A stretch of DNA of 64,000 nucleotides from Methanococcus voltae (GTDB lineage Archaea; AGJL01; Methanococci; Methanococcales; Methanococcaceae), in assembly GCF_017875395.1 (NCBI RefSeq), contig NZ_JAGGMO010000003.1, positions 62,001-126,000 on the forward strand. Reading direction: 5' to 3'. Below the pieces are notes generated by a model. It had not been told where the DNA came from. It worked only from the letters and a program-made list of their open reading frames with translations, and did no database searches. A program made the translations under genes and the position numbers. Positions 9,212-18,523 of this stretch are shown here, piece by piece; within the stretch, counting starts at the first letter, position 1, and each line of letters opens with the position of its first letter.

Positions 9212-10027
9212 ATGCTTATTATGCTTGTAGGATTACCATCTGTTGGGAAATCTACTTTTTCAAAGAATTTATCCAAAAAACTCATTGAAAACAATATTGA
9301 CAATGTTATATTAGGAACGGACTTAATTAGGGAAAGTTTTCCCATTTGGAAGGAAAATTACGAAGACTATATAAAAAAAATGAACACTTATCTCATAAGC
9401 AAAGCTTTAGAAGAAGGATTTACCGTAATTGTAGATGACACTAATTATTACAACTCTAAAAGAAGAGATTTGACACACTTGGCGAATTCAAAAGATAAAA
9501 ATTGCATATCTATCTATTTGAAAGCTCCATTAGAGGTTTTACTTGCTAGGAACATAGAAAGAGGAGCTAAAATCCCTAATTCAGTTATTGAAGATATGTA
9601 TTTAAAATTTGACGAAATGGGTACAAAATACAAATGGGACAAACCAGATTTGGAGATAAATACTCATTTGGAAGATATAAATTTTGATGAAATAGTTGAT
9701 AAAATTATTAAATTAGATAATGAAAAATCAAGTATTAACTGCAAGTTTAAATCTAAAGATATTGAAAATTCTGATAACAATGATAATTATAATTTTAAAA
9801 ATAAATTAGATGTAGAAACTAGACATATTGTAGGCGAATTTATCAAAAATAACAAGAATTTATCAAAAGAGAATATTAAAAAATTATCAAATTACCGTAA
9901 AAACTATATTAAAAATTTAAAAGATATTGAAAAAGACGAAATAAATATAAAAAATGAAAGAGAATTTAATGAATATTTACTAACACTTTTGGAAAAATTT
10001 AAAAAAGAAATAAAAAAAGTTATTTAA
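9212..10027 (+). CDS. pstK: L-seryl-tRNA(Sec) kinase (PSTK)
   Basis: This 271-residue protein phosphorylates Ser-tRNA(Sec) to phosphoseryl-tRNA(Sec), the substrate of SepSecS in archaeal selenocysteine synthesis. The P-loop GLPSVGKST is at residues 7-15, and LGTDLIRESFPIWKE and VDDTNYYNSKRRDL match archaeal PSTK. The C terminus is Asn/Lys-rich and helical, as in the family. Its presence implies that the organism makes selenoproteins; I saw no selenoprotein gene in the window. GGTGCTAAT precedes the ATG. The stop codon overlaps that of the convergent deaminase gene within TTAA. Confidence 0.92.
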   Translation: MLIMLVGLPSVGKSTFSKNLSKKLIENNIDNVILGTDLIRESFPIWKENYEDYIKKMNTYLISKALEEGFTVIVDDTNYYNSKRRDLTHLANSKDKNCISIYLKAPLEVLLARNIERGAKIPNSVIEDMYLKFDEMGTKYKWDKPDLEINTHLEDINFDEIVDKIIKLDNEKSSINCKFKSKDIENSDNNDNYNFKNKLDVETRHIVGEFIKNNKNLSKENIKKLSNYRKNYIKNLKDIEKDEINIKNEREFNEYLLTLLEKFKKEIKKVI

Positions 10028-11319
10028 TTTACTAAATTTAAATAAGCTTCTTCTGCTTTTTCATAAACTTTATCTTCATCCATTGTTGTCATTTTTCCAT
10101 TTTCTAAAACTATTTTTCCGTTGATTATAACAGTTTCTACGACGCCGTTGAATGAATATGCTAAATGCGAAATTATATTCTTATTAGGTATTAACGTAGG
10201 ATTTTTTAAATCCAAAATTACTAAATCTGCCCACATACCTTCTTTTATTTCTCCGGAGTTATAGTTTAAAGCTTTACTTGCATTTTTAGTCGCCATGTTT
10301 AAAACTTCAGATACTTTTACAACAGTTGAATCTTGTTGAACTCCTTTGTGGACTGTTGCGCAAGCTTTTATACTTTCGAACAAGTTTAAATTGTTATTAC
10401 TTGCACATCCGTCGGTACCTAATGTAACATTTATATTGTTTTTTAAATATGTTGGAATTGGTGCAATTCCCGAACCCAATTTTAAGTTGCTGAGAGGGTT
10501 GTGTGAAACGTAGATATTTTTGTCTTTTAAAATATTTATTTCATTATCCGATAAGTGAACACAGTGTGCTGCAACTACATTTATATCGTCAAATACACCT
10601 AATGAATTTAAGAATTCGAAAGGTCTCATTCCTGTTTTTTCTTTTATTTGTCTTATTTCATCTTCTGTTTCATTCATATGGATATTCATAGGAATGTTGT
10701 GTTCTTTTGCTAATTCATGAGCGTGTTGCAATAAGTCTGCTGAACATGTATAAGGTGCGTGAGGACCTACTGCTGCATTTATAAGCCCATTTCTATTATG
10801 TGCTTTTTCTAAGGAGTTCAAAACATCTTTTTGTGCCCTTATTTCGGTTTGTTTTTTTTCCTCATCACACAAGTCAATTAATCCATAGGATAATGTACAT
10901 CTCATATTTGCAGTTTCTACGGCTTTTATGATAGAGTCTGTGAAAAAGTACATATCATTGAATGCAACAGTTCCGGTTTTAATCATTTCCATACATCCAA
11001 GCATGGTGCCTGCATAAATTATCTCGTCGTCCAATTTAGCTTCTAATGGCCAAATATGATTACCTAACCAGTCCATTAATGGTAAATCATCCGCTACCCC
11101 CCTAAATATTGTCATAGGTATGTGGGTATGGGTGTTTATCAAACCAGGCATTATTGCTTTTTTAGTACCGTCGATTACTATTGCACCTTCGGGTGTTTTA
11201 AGTTGTCCTGCGTCGCATACTTTGGTTATTATGTTGTTTTCGATTAAAATATCTGATTTTTTACATTTTTGTGGTTCTTCAAAATTATTCAAAACTAATA
11301 TATTTTTAATTGCTATCAT
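10024..11319 (-). CDS. dadD: 5'-deoxyadenosine / S-adenosylhomocysteine deaminase (amidohydrolase)
   Basis: The 431-residue product is an amidohydrolase of the MtaD/SAH-deaminase group. Metal-binding HTH is at residues 64-66, with further ligand or catalytic regions at HMNETEDEI, AAHCVHLS and GTDGCASNNNLN. In methanogens this enzyme deaminates 5'-deoxyadenosine (made by radical SAM enzymes), SAH and methylthioadenosine, which allows their salvage through inosine forms. The gene is convergent with pstK, with a 4-nt overlap. The start follows a GGGAAAAT site. Confidence 0.9.
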   Translation of the reverse strand: MIAIKNILVLNNFEEPQKCKKSDILIENNIITKVCDAGQLKTPEGAIVIDGTKKAIMPGLINTHTHIPMTIFRGVADDLPLMDWLGNHIWPLEAKLDDEIIYAGTMLGCMEMIKTGTVAFNDMYFFTDSIIKAVETANMRCTLSYGLIDLCDEEKKQTEIRAQKDVLNSLEKAHNRNGLINAAVGPHAPYTCSADLLQHAHELAKEHNIPMNIHMNETEDEIRQIKEKTGMRPFEFLNSLGVFDDINVVAAHCVHLSDNEINILKDKNIYVSHNPLSNLKLGSGIAPIPTYLKNNINVTLGTDGCASNNNLNLFESIKACATVHKGVQQDSTVVKVSEVLNMATKNASKALNYNSGEIKEGMWADLVILDLKNPTLIPNKNIISHLAYSFNGVVETVIINGKIVLENGKMTTMDEDKVYEKAEEAYLNLVN

Positions 11320-11492
11320 ATTTTCCCTACGCCTTATAAGTTACTTTAAGATTTAAAATTAAGATTAAGATTAAGATTAAAATTTAAAAGAATGATTTAT
11401 TAAAAAAATTTATTTAATTTATTTAAGTATTATTAGTTTAGGTATTATTATTAGTTTATTTGTATTTAGTAATTTAGTTATTTTACCGATAC

Positions 11493-11942
11493 TTATTGAT
11501 TTGGAGCTTTTCTGCCTCTTTGTATCAATTTTTGTCTTTTTTCAATTTGTTGAGCTCTTTTTTCCAAATCTGCTCTTATATTTGTTATTTCTTGATTTAA
11601 TTTTGCAATGTGCTGATTTATTACATCTTTTGTTTTTTGTAACTCTTCGATACTGTGTTTAAAGTCATCTGCGGCACTTTCCACGTCTTTTTCCATGAAT
11701 ATATCTGAAGCTACTGCTACAATTACTTTTCCCGGTGTTTTAACTTCTGCTTTTACAAAAGCTCCACCACCTAAAGGTATAATAATCTCACCTTCAGTAT
11801 TAGTAGCATACATTGAATCAATACCTTTTTCAAGTTCTGATATCATTACTTCAATACCTGATGATTCTTCTTGTAATTTTTTTACTTGTTCTCCATAAAC
11901 ATCTAATGCCATGAATTGATTTTGAGTTTCTTGATTTTGCAT
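11493..11942 (-). CDS. pfdA: Prefoldin subunit alpha (GimC alpha)
   Basis: The 149-residue product has two coiled-coil arms around a central beta-hairpin region (GEIIIPLGGGAFVKAEV), the layout of archaeal prefoldin alpha. Prefoldin is a hexameric (alpha2 beta4) chaperone that hands unfolded proteins to the thermosome. The tail is Gln/Lys/Arg-rich (KRQKLIQRGRKAPNQ). The beta subunit gene is not in the window. GGTGAAACT precedes the ATG. Confidence 0.9.
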   Translation of the reverse strand: MQNQETQNQFMALDVYGEQVKKLQEESSGIEVMISELEKGIDSMYATNTEGEIIIPLGGGAFVKAEVKTPGKVIVAVASDIFMEKDVESAADDFKHSIEELQKTKDVINQHIAKLNQEITNIRADLEKRAQQIEKRQKLIQRGRKAPNQ

Positions 11943-12367
11943 AGTTTCACCGCTAATATAATTTATACATAGTATGTTTTACATTTATTTATCTTATGCT
12001 ATTGAAGTACTATGAATTACTATTAAAATACTAATATTAAATTATTATCTTATTAAATCATACTTTATGATTATTTGACATTTACATATTTATTAATATT
12101 TATTTTTTCAAGTTATTTGCATTTGTAATTAAATTACTATGGTATTTGTTTATTTAACTTTGCATTTAAAATGAAATAATAATCGAATAGTTTATAAATT
12201 ATCAATCCATATATTTGTATAAATTATAATTATTAATAATTATAAATAATAAGTATAATTAATAATTATATATTACGTGTTACATAATATCATTACATCA
12301 AACGTATGGTTATATTATCAAAGTATCAGTGTTAACTCTCTCGTAAATTTTGTTAAAAGGTGTTATA
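11943..12367. other. 425-nt divergent intergenic region, pfdA / ehbA-like
   Basis: This holds the promoters of the minus-strand prefoldin gene and the plus-strand EhbA-like gene. No small gene, hairpin or repeat stands out from the A/T-rich background. Confidence 0.5.
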
Positions 12368-12670
12368 ATGAAGTTATTGAGTATTTTCGAATATATTTTA
12401 GTTATGATAAAAGCAATAGCAGAGGCTTGGGTGGATGTATTTAAAAGATGTACGAATAACCAAATAAATCCCGAAATAATGGATATCGAAACTGAAATAA
12501 ACAGTTTATACGGTCAGGTTTTATTAGCTTGTAGTATCACCATAACTCCAGGTACTTTAACTATTGATTTAGACCATGATTCAAAAACTTTAAAAGTAGC
12601 TTCAATAAGCCCTAGAAAAAAAGACGAAATAATACCTTTTGAAAAATATATTAAAAATATATTCGACTAA
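12368..12670 (+). CDS. ehbA: MnhE-like membrane subunit, probable energy-converting hydrogenase B subunit EhbA
   Basis: The ~100-residue protein has an N-terminal hydrophobic stretch and the MnhE signature (LLACSITITPGTLTIDL). MnhE-type subunits belong to multisubunit Na+/H+ antiporters and, in methanogens, to membrane hydrogenase Ehb as EhbA. Here it stands alone, without adjacent EhbB/EhbC (MnhF/MnhG) genes, so it may work with subunits encoded elsewhere. The ATG at 12368 is preferred (AAAGGTG then TTATA); an upstream TTG at 12350 lies before that binding site. An antiporter subunit not tied to Ehb is the alternative. Confidence 0.7.
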   Translation: MKLLSIFEYILVMIKAIAEAWVDVFKRCTNNQINPEIMDIETEINSLYGQVLLACSITITPGTLTIDLDHDSKTLKVASISPRKKDEIIPFEKYIKNIFD

Positions 12671-12758
12671 ATTTAAAATAATATATTCGATTATAATTTA
12701 ACATTTTTTTTACATTTGCTATATTTTTATATTTTTATATTTTTTTATAGTTATTTTT

Positions 12759-13148
12759 TTATTGAACAAACCAATTTGGGAATTCATATAATTTATAACC
12801 GCCTAAAGGTCCAGGTTTTGTAGTTATTCCAAATCCCAATTTTCGCAAGTCATTTATTCTGTTGTGTACAGCAACTCGGCTATCTCGTTCAATATAATTC
12901 TTTAAGTATTCTCCAGAAATATATTGTGAATTTTTGGATAAAATACCTTTAGTTCGTAATATTTCAATAATTTCAGTACTTGATAATCCATTCTCAGACA
13001 TTTCTTCACAAAAGTCATTAATATCTAAAAAAACACAAAGAATTTTAAAATGACCCAAATCTAGTTTTAAATTAATTTCAAAAGCTTTTTCAAGAAAAGT
13101 CCAAAATTCAAGCTCTCTTTTCTTATGTATCTCTAATTTATTCAACAT
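12759..13148 (-). CDS. Small winged-helix/HTH protein, likely transcription regulator
   Basis: This 129-residue protein is predicted to be soluble and helical. Residues ~55-125 have a winged-helix pattern: STEIIEILRTKG, then a segment ending RVAVHNRINDLRKLGFGI with a following turn (TKPGPLGGYKLYEF). I do not recognise a named family. It is convergent with the EhbA-like gene. A perfect 6-bp-arm palindrome lies about 44 bp upstream of its start and could be its own operator. GGTGTTGTTTA precedes the ATG. Confidence 0.6.
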   Translation of the reverse strand: MLNKLEIHKKRELEFWTFLEKAFEINLKLDLGHFKILCVFLDINDFCEEMSENGLSSTEIIEILRTKGILSKNSQYISGEYLKNYIERDSRVAVHNRINDLRKLGFGITTKPGPLGGYKLYEFPNWFVQ

Positions 13149-13191
13149 TAAACAACACCAAAAGTTATACAGTCAATATACCTTACACTTA

Positions 13192-13205
13192 GCCATAGGT
13201 ATGGC
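13192..13205. promoter_or_regulatory. Candidate operator GCCATA-gg-TATGGC
   Basis: A perfect palindrome with 6-bp arms and a 2-bp spacer lies about 44 bp upstream of the small HTH gene. It stands out because it is G/C-richer than its surroundings. Autoregulation by the adjacent HTH protein is the simplest guess. Confidence 0.4.
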
Positions 13206-13403
13206 CATGTTTGAATAAAAATATAATTAATAAGTAAATTAAGTATTAATGGCTATTTATAAGTATTGTCAAAAATTATTAAATATGATTTAACTTATCT
13301 TTAATTAAAAATTAAAAGAAGAATTTAGTTTTTTTAACATCTATTAAATTAATATTGTATTAAAAATATTATACGTTATAACTTAAGTTATTGTAACATA
13401 ACT

Positions 13404-14045
13404 TTATTTTCGAACTGAAACCTTATGACTTACCTTACGAGCTACGGCAATTTCACCTATTTTTATTAAACCTGTGAAAAATTTCTCTAAACCGCCACAT
13501 GCCCAAATAGCTTGCCCAAATGTAGATTCTTTAATTCGCGACTCGTATTCTTTACCCGTTATTCGTTCCCCAGTTATTTGTTTCGTTACAATTGCTGCGG
13601 AATCCATTAATTCATCCCATGAAATACCCTTTAATTCAGCATTTAGTGATTTAAATATGTTGTATACGGGTATGTCGTACATTTTTGCCAAAGTTTTAGT
13701 TATATCGCAATTTCTGACTAAACCCACTAATGTACCATCATCCGCTAAAACAGGAATACTAACAACTTTATGTTTTACGATTTTTAAAACTGCATTTTTT
13801 GCAGGTTCTTCTTTATTTAAAACAATTATAGTATCCAGTTTGTGCATAACATCTTTTATTAGTATTTTTTTATCATCTACGACCAATAAATCAATTGAAT
13901 TTACCCAGCCTACTAATTTATCCGTTCTATCAATTATCGGCGTACTAAATTTTTTACGATTGTGCATAATTTTTGAAACGACTTCTACAGTATCCTCAGG
14001 ATATACCTTTATAAATTTTGTGTCCATTAATGCTTTTACTTTCAT
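13404..14045 (-). CDS. CBS-domain-pair protein
   Basis: A 213-residue soluble protein. Residues ~1-120 are two CBS motifs (MDTKFIKVYPEDTVEVVSKI and MHKLDTIIVLNKEEPAKNAV begin the repeats), which usually bind adenine nucleotides or SAM and act as energy sensors. Residues ~125-213 form a C-terminal region I do not recognise. It lies downstream of the Eha/polyferredoxin genes on the same strand after a 280-nt gap. Co-regulation with Eha is possible but unproven. GGAGGCGTAAA precedes the ATG. Confidence 0.75.
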   Translation of the reverse strand: MKVKALMDTKFIKVYPEDTVEVVSKIMHNRKKFSTPIIDRTDKLVGWVNSIDLLVVDDKKILIKDVMHKLDTIIVLNKEEPAKNAVLKIVKHKVVSIPVLADDGTLVGLVRNCDITKTLAKMYDIPVYNIFKSLNAELKGISWDELMDSAAIVTKQITGERITGKEYESRIKESTFGQAIWACGGLEKFFTGLIKIGEIAVARKVSHKVSVRK

Positions 14046-14324
14046 TTTACGCCTCCAACATAGAAAATAAAATTAATTTGTAAACCAATTAATAATTAAT
14101 CGATTAATCAGTTTTAATTATGACTAATAAGTAGTATCATAACTATTTGATTAAGATGTTTTAAATATAGTATTATGAGATGCAGTTATAAATATATTTG
14201 TAAATTATAGGTTATAATTTATTTGGTTTAATATTTTCAATAATGTAATAATGGATAAATAAAAATTATATTTTAAAAAAACTTTAAATTGTAGGGTAAT
14301 TAAGTTATAATTAAATTTTTAGTA

Positions 14325-15086
14325 TTATTTATTAATTATTTTAGATATTGCAGATACTGGACAATTTTTTTCACAAATACTGCAATGTACGCAGGTTTTT
14401 CCATCGATTTCAATTTTTCCATCGTAAGATATTGCAGATACGGGACATAAGTCATAGCAAACCATACAATCGATACATTTATCGTTATTTACCACAAATT
14501 CGTCTTCAAAGTTAATATCGCTTATTTCGTAGTCCACTTTTATTGCGTCAACAGGACATACTTTCTCACAGGCTGTACAACCCATACATAAGTCCTCGTT
14601 TACGTCGATAGATACTTTTCTTTCGACTTTAATAGCTTTAGGGGCACAAAAACGCTCGCAGATTGCACATTTTATACACTTATCCATATCTAAATTATGT
14701 TTTACCAATTTTATTTTACGGTGTTCTACAGGCATTTCCTCAATATTATAAATAACGTTTTCCTTATCGTCATCCAAAAATGCTTCTCCCTTTAAAACTT
14801 CTATTGCCCCCACAGGGCAAGTTTTAGCACAAATTTCACATTTTATACACTTTTCAGGGATTATTTTTGCAGAATTTTTTAAATTTGGTTTTTCAATTGC
14901 GTCAACAGGGCACGCCTCTAAGCATAACTCACAATGTACACACTTTTTAGGTTGGATATATAGGTTTTTTTGCAAAGGAATTTTTAAACCATCTGTTAAT
15001 TGACCCTTAATTTCCTCTTTAGTGTACTTTAAATCTTTAGAAATTACATCCACTAATTCATCAACAGGTTTTTTAATTTTTATCAT
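14325..15086 (-). CDS. Polyferredoxin with six [4Fe-4S] motifs (Eha-associated)
   Basis: The ~253-residue protein carries six CxxCxxCxxxC motifs (CVHCELC, CIKCEIC, CIKCAIC, CMGCTAC, CIDCMVC, CVHCSIC), predicting six [4Fe-4S] clusters. The third is followed by Ala-Pro instead of Pro. It is the last of three consecutive polyferredoxin genes behind the Eha hydrogenase genes and probably carries electrons between the hydrogenase and ferredoxin-dependent enzymes. It resembles EhaP of other methanogens in cluster number. The ATG at 15086 is chosen because GGGTGAAT precedes it; an upstream TTG at 15098 is before that site. Confidence 0.88.
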   Translation of the reverse strand: MIKIKKPVDELVDVISKDLKYTKEEIKGQLTDGLKIPLQKNLYIQPKKCVHCELCLEACPVDAIEKPNLKNSAKIIPEKCIKCEICAKTCPVGAIEVLKGEAFLDDDKENVIYNIEEMPVEHRKIKLVKHNLDMDKCIKCAICERFCAPKAIKVERKVSIDVNEDLCMGCTACEKVCPVDAIKVDYEISDINFEDEFVVNNDKCIDCMVCYDLCPVSAISYDGKIEIDGKTCVHCSICEKNCPVSAISKIINK

Positions 15087-15253
15087 ATATTCACCCAAGG
15101 ATAATAATATATTACACCTAACAATTTCTACATAACTTATACGAATAAATATAAACCCTAATTAAAATTTAAAAGTAATTAATAATAATTAATAAGAATT
15201 ATAATAAACTTATAAATTTAGCTAGTTACTTGTTTAATTACATTTATATTTCA

Positions 15254-15736
15254 TTAATCGTATGTAATTGCACTTGCAGGGCATATTTGACCACAGTGTC
15301 CGCATAAAACACATTTTTCGGTGAATAACATCCTATTTTGACCTTTATCGATATCTATTGCATCAAAAGGACAATTTTTTAGACAGATATTGCACATTAT
15401 ACATTTTTTTGTGTCATAGTTTAGTATTTTATGCTTTTCGTGGCTTTTTTTAATTTTAAGCTCATTATTTTTAATTTTAAGCTTTATTTGTGTAAGGGAT
15501 ATGGCATCAACGGGGCATTCAGATATACAAGTCCCACAATGTACGCATTTTTCATTTATTATAGAATTTTCTGGAAAATTTAAATCTATGGCATCAACAG
15601 GGCATACTTCAGCGCATCTATTGCAAAATACGCATTTTTCACTGTCTATATCGATATAACTCTTAATATATTGATTACTTAAGTTTAAATCGACATTTAA
15701 ATCTCCAAAATATTTTTTTAAAATTTCTGATGACAT
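15254..15736 (-). CDS. Polyferredoxin with four [4Fe-4S] motifs (Eha-associated)
   Basis: The 160-residue protein has four CxxCxxCxxxCP motifs (CVFCNRC, CVHCGTC, CIMCNIC, CVLCGHC) arranged as two 2[4Fe-4S] modules. A Lys-rich linker of about 25 residues separates the modules. It begins 30 nt after the 8-cluster polyferredoxin and is likely co-transcribed. A soluble electron carrier is the expected role. GGTGTTACT precedes the ATG. Confidence 0.88.
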   Translation of the reverse strand: MSSEILKKYFGDLNVDLNLSNQYIKSYIDIDSEKCVFCNRCAEVCPVDAIDLNFPENSIINEKCVHCGTCISECPVDAISLTQIKLKIKNNELKIKKSHEKHKILNYDTKKCIMCNICLKNCPFDAIDIDKGQNRMLFTEKCVLCGHCGQICPASAITYD

Positions 15737-15766
15737 AGTAACACCAATTGCAATTTATGAAATATA

Positions 15767-17029
15767 TTATAAATTTAATTCTTCTTTACCTTTTTCAAGA
15801 ATTTCATCCTTTGCAATAACGTAATTTTTAGCATAATCTTCCAAATCTTTTTCAATCAATAGTTGGAAATTATTTCTAACAGAGCGATATTTACTTAATT
15901 TTTCAGATTCTAACGTTTCAGGGAAATCTATTGCATCTACAGGACATTCTCTGTGACACAAACCACACCTTACGCAATAATATGGGTTTATATAAGGCAT
16001 ATTGGTCTCCAAAGATATGGATATAGCATTTTCAACGTTACAAGCTTTACTACAGATTCTACAGCCGATACATTTGTCTTCATTTACAATATAGCAGTTT
16101 TCTGTATTTAAAGTCTTTTTTACTACCTTCCCAGTTCTAATTGCCATAGTAGGGCATACTTCAATACACAAACCACATTTTACGCATTCTAAAACTTCTA
16201 AGGTATCCAAATCTATTTTTCCAGGACATACATCGGTACAATTATTACATTTGATACAAAGACTTGGCACAATCCTTGGAATTTCATCTATAGAATCAGG
16301 GCGATATTCTTCAGCTACGATAATATGTTTAATATCGCTAATAACTCCGTTATCGACTGATACGTTGTTTTCTTCGTTATTTTCTACATTATCGTTATCA
16401 TTAGTATTATTTTTAAAAGTTTCATATTTTATTTTTTTACTCTTCTTTAAAAACTTTAAATTTTGAGCTCTATTTATTTTTTCAGATAAATTATACTCAT
16501 TATAAACCTTTATTGCGCCTTCTACAGGACAAACAGTTGCACAACGATTACAACCTACACAATCATTGGTTTTTATCCTGTAAACGTTATTATCATAAGT
16601 TATTGCATTAACAGGGCAAGTTCTCTTACAACTATCACATTTTACACATAATTCATCGTCGATTCTGTAGTTGTTTATTTTTGGCACAGTCCAATTATAT
16701 TCTTTAGCTTCTTTTCGTAAAGTACCTTGCTCTAAAACTCCTGTTGGGCAAGTTTCTACACAATTACCGCAAGATATGCAAGAACCTGGGAAAAAAACCG
16801 GTAAAACTTTATCATATTCTTCAGAATACTTCATTTCAATGGCTTCAGAGGGGCAGGATTGATAACAACCATTGCAACTTATACAATTGTCTGGTTGATC
16901 AATGATTACCGGAATTTTTCGGTATCTTTTTGGCGGTATGTACGCTTCTTTCTCTGTTTTTGCGTTTGCAAATCTTTTTAACCATTTTTTCCTTACAAAT
17001 TCGTAAAGATACCAGATTGAAGATGACAT
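15767..17029 (-). CDS. Polyferredoxin with eight [4Fe-4S] motifs (Eha-associated)
   Basis: This protein of about 420 residues carries eight cluster motifs (CISCNGC, CISCGNC, CVKCDSC, CVGCNRC, CIKCNNC, CVKCGLC, CIGCRIC, CVRCGLC). The seventh lacks the trailing Pro. An Asn/Asp-rich linker (around KNNTNDNDNVENNEENN) splits the first four from the last four. It directly follows ehaO and corresponds to the large polyferredoxins (EhaP/EhaQ type) of other Eha clusters. The ATG at 17029 is preferred over an upstream GTG at 17047, based on the GGGA site. Confidence 0.87.
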   Translation of the reverse strand: MSSSIWYLYEFVRKKWLKRFANAKTEKEAYIPPKRYRKIPVIIDQPDNCISCNGCYQSCPSEAIEMKYSEEYDKVLPVFFPGSCISCGNCVETCPTGVLEQGTLRKEAKEYNWTVPKINNYRIDDELCVKCDSCKRTCPVNAITYDNNVYRIKTNDCVGCNRCATVCPVEGAIKVYNEYNLSEKINRAQNLKFLKKSKKIKYETFKNNTNDNDNVENNEENNVSVDNGVISDIKHIIVAEEYRPDSIDEIPRIVPSLCIKCNNCTDVCPGKIDLDTLEVLECVKCGLCIEVCPTMAIRTGKVVKKTLNTENCYIVNEDKCIGCRICSKACNVENAISISLETNMPYINPYYCVRCGLCHRECPVDAIDFPETLESEKLSKYRSVRNNFQLLIEKDLEDYAKNYVIAKDEILEKGKEELNL

Positions 17030-17260
17030 AATACGATTCCCTAACACTTTTATAAATATATGATGATTAGATGATTATATGATAAATAATAAGTAAATTG
17101 TAATTTAATATTAATTAAACACTTGATTAATCAACTATTGAATAAAATTTGCATGATATGTATTATTTTTAAGTTTTTATTAAATTTTATTAAATTTTAT
17201 TATTATATTACTATATTATTTATTAATATATTATTATATTACTTTATTATTGTATTTTTA

Positions 17261-18391
17261 TTAAAAGTCTTTATAATTGGTAGTTTTACCAGTTATTACA
17301 TCTTTTAATACGATTGTTCTTTCAGTGCAGGATACACAAGGGTCTATTGAGGTATAAGTAGCTACAGCATCAGGAACTGTTGGACATGTTTTTAACATGT
17401 ATTTGTAAGCTTCTAGATTCATTACCGTAGGGGTCCTAATAATTATTCTTTTGATTATTCCGCCTTCAGTAATTGCTATTTTATAATAAACTTCACCCCT
17501 GTGGGCTTCGTTTCTATATTCCCCTTCTGCTGCGTGAATAATGGCTTTATTACGTACAGGTCCTGAACATTCTTGGTACATAGTCAATGCTTGCCTTATT
17601 AAGTCAATACTGACTAATACTTCTTCGTGTCTTACCATCATCCTAGCAAAATTATCGCCTTCGCTTCTCCAGCACGGTTTAAACTTATACTGCTTATAAA
17701 GGTCAGATCTAAGTCTCCAGTCACTTTCAGGAATTCCCGAAGCTCTTGCGACAGGTCCTGCAGCCCTTGTTTTCATTAATTCTTTGTATCCGAGCTTTCC
17801 AATGTCCTTGCTCCTCAAATTTATCATAGGTCCAGATCTAAATACTTCAATGATATTGTGGATATCATCTTCGAAGTTATCAAGTTCTTTGATTATTTGG
17901 TCTATTATTTCCTTTTTTAAATCTAAACGAACCCCGCCTACAACGTTATAACCCATATTAACTCTATTACCCGTTATCATTTCTAAAAGGTTCATTACAG
18001 TTTCCCTTGCATTTAACATCCACATTGCAAGAGTTTCGTGCTCGATGGTTAAATTATAAACTGCTGCAGCGATTAAATGACTGTGGATTCTTTCTAATTC
18101 AGTTGTTACAACTCTTAGATGCCCTGCTTTTTCAGGTGTTTCAATATTACAGATGTGTTCAATACATTCTGCAAATGTTTGAGTGTGAATATAGGAGCAT
18201 ATCCCGCAAACTCGTTCAGAGAGGTGTATGCCTTTCATATAACTTTTTCCTTCCATTATACGCTCTATTCCCCGATGTACATACCCCATATCTATTTCGG
18301 CACCTTTTACATTCTCCCCTTCTACTAAAAGCTTTATTCTTAGAGGTTCTTTTAAAATCGGATGTACTGGTCCAATTGGTATTACGTTCAT
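17261..18391 (-). CDS. ehaO: Energy-converting hydrogenase A, large catalytic subunit EhaO
   Basis: The 376-residue [NiFe]-hydrogenase large subunit is homologous to HycE/NuoD. The N-terminal nickel-binding pair is in RVCGIC and the C-terminal pair in DPCVSC, so all four Ni-ligand cysteines are present as Cys, with no selenocysteine. A stretch of about 20 residues follows the last motif, typical of energy-converting hydrogenases that are not C-terminally processed. EhaO forms the active site with EhaN and couples H2 oxidation to ferredoxin reduction. GGAGATACT precedes the ATG. Confidence 0.93.
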   Translation of the reverse strand: MNVIPIGPVHPILKEPLRIKLLVEGENVKGAEIDMGYVHRGIERIMEGKSYMKGIHLSERVCGICSYIHTQTFAECIEHICNIETPEKAGHLRVVTTELERIHSHLIAAAVYNLTIEHETLAMWMLNARETVMNLLEMITGNRVNMGYNVVGGVRLDLKKEIIDQIIKELDNFEDDIHNIIEVFRSGPMINLRSKDIGKLGYKELMKTRAAGPVARASGIPESDWRLRSDLYKQYKFKPCWRSEGDNFARMMVRHEEVLVSIDLIRQALTMYQECSGPVRNKAIIHAAEGEYRNEAHRGEVYYKIAITEGGIIKRIIIRTPTVMNLEAYKYMLKTCPTVPDAVATYTSIDPCVSCTERTIVLKDVITGKTTNYKDF

Positions 18392-18523
18392 AGTATCTCC
18401 ATTTAATTAAAATTGGTTATAACATATTATTGAATATTTCAACAATTGATTGATAATTAGGCTAATTATGAGAATTTAGGATAAATTATAAAATATTTTA
18501 AAAAACTTAAAATATTATTTTTA

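Noticed and set aside
17261-18391. EhaO as a selenoprotein hydrogenase subunit
   Set aside because: The four Ni-ligand positions are all encoded as Cys and the frame has no internal TGA.
18007-18393. Open frame on the plus strand opposite ehaO
   Set aside because: It lies fully antisense to a clear hydrogenase gene and has no ribosome site or recognisable protein pattern.
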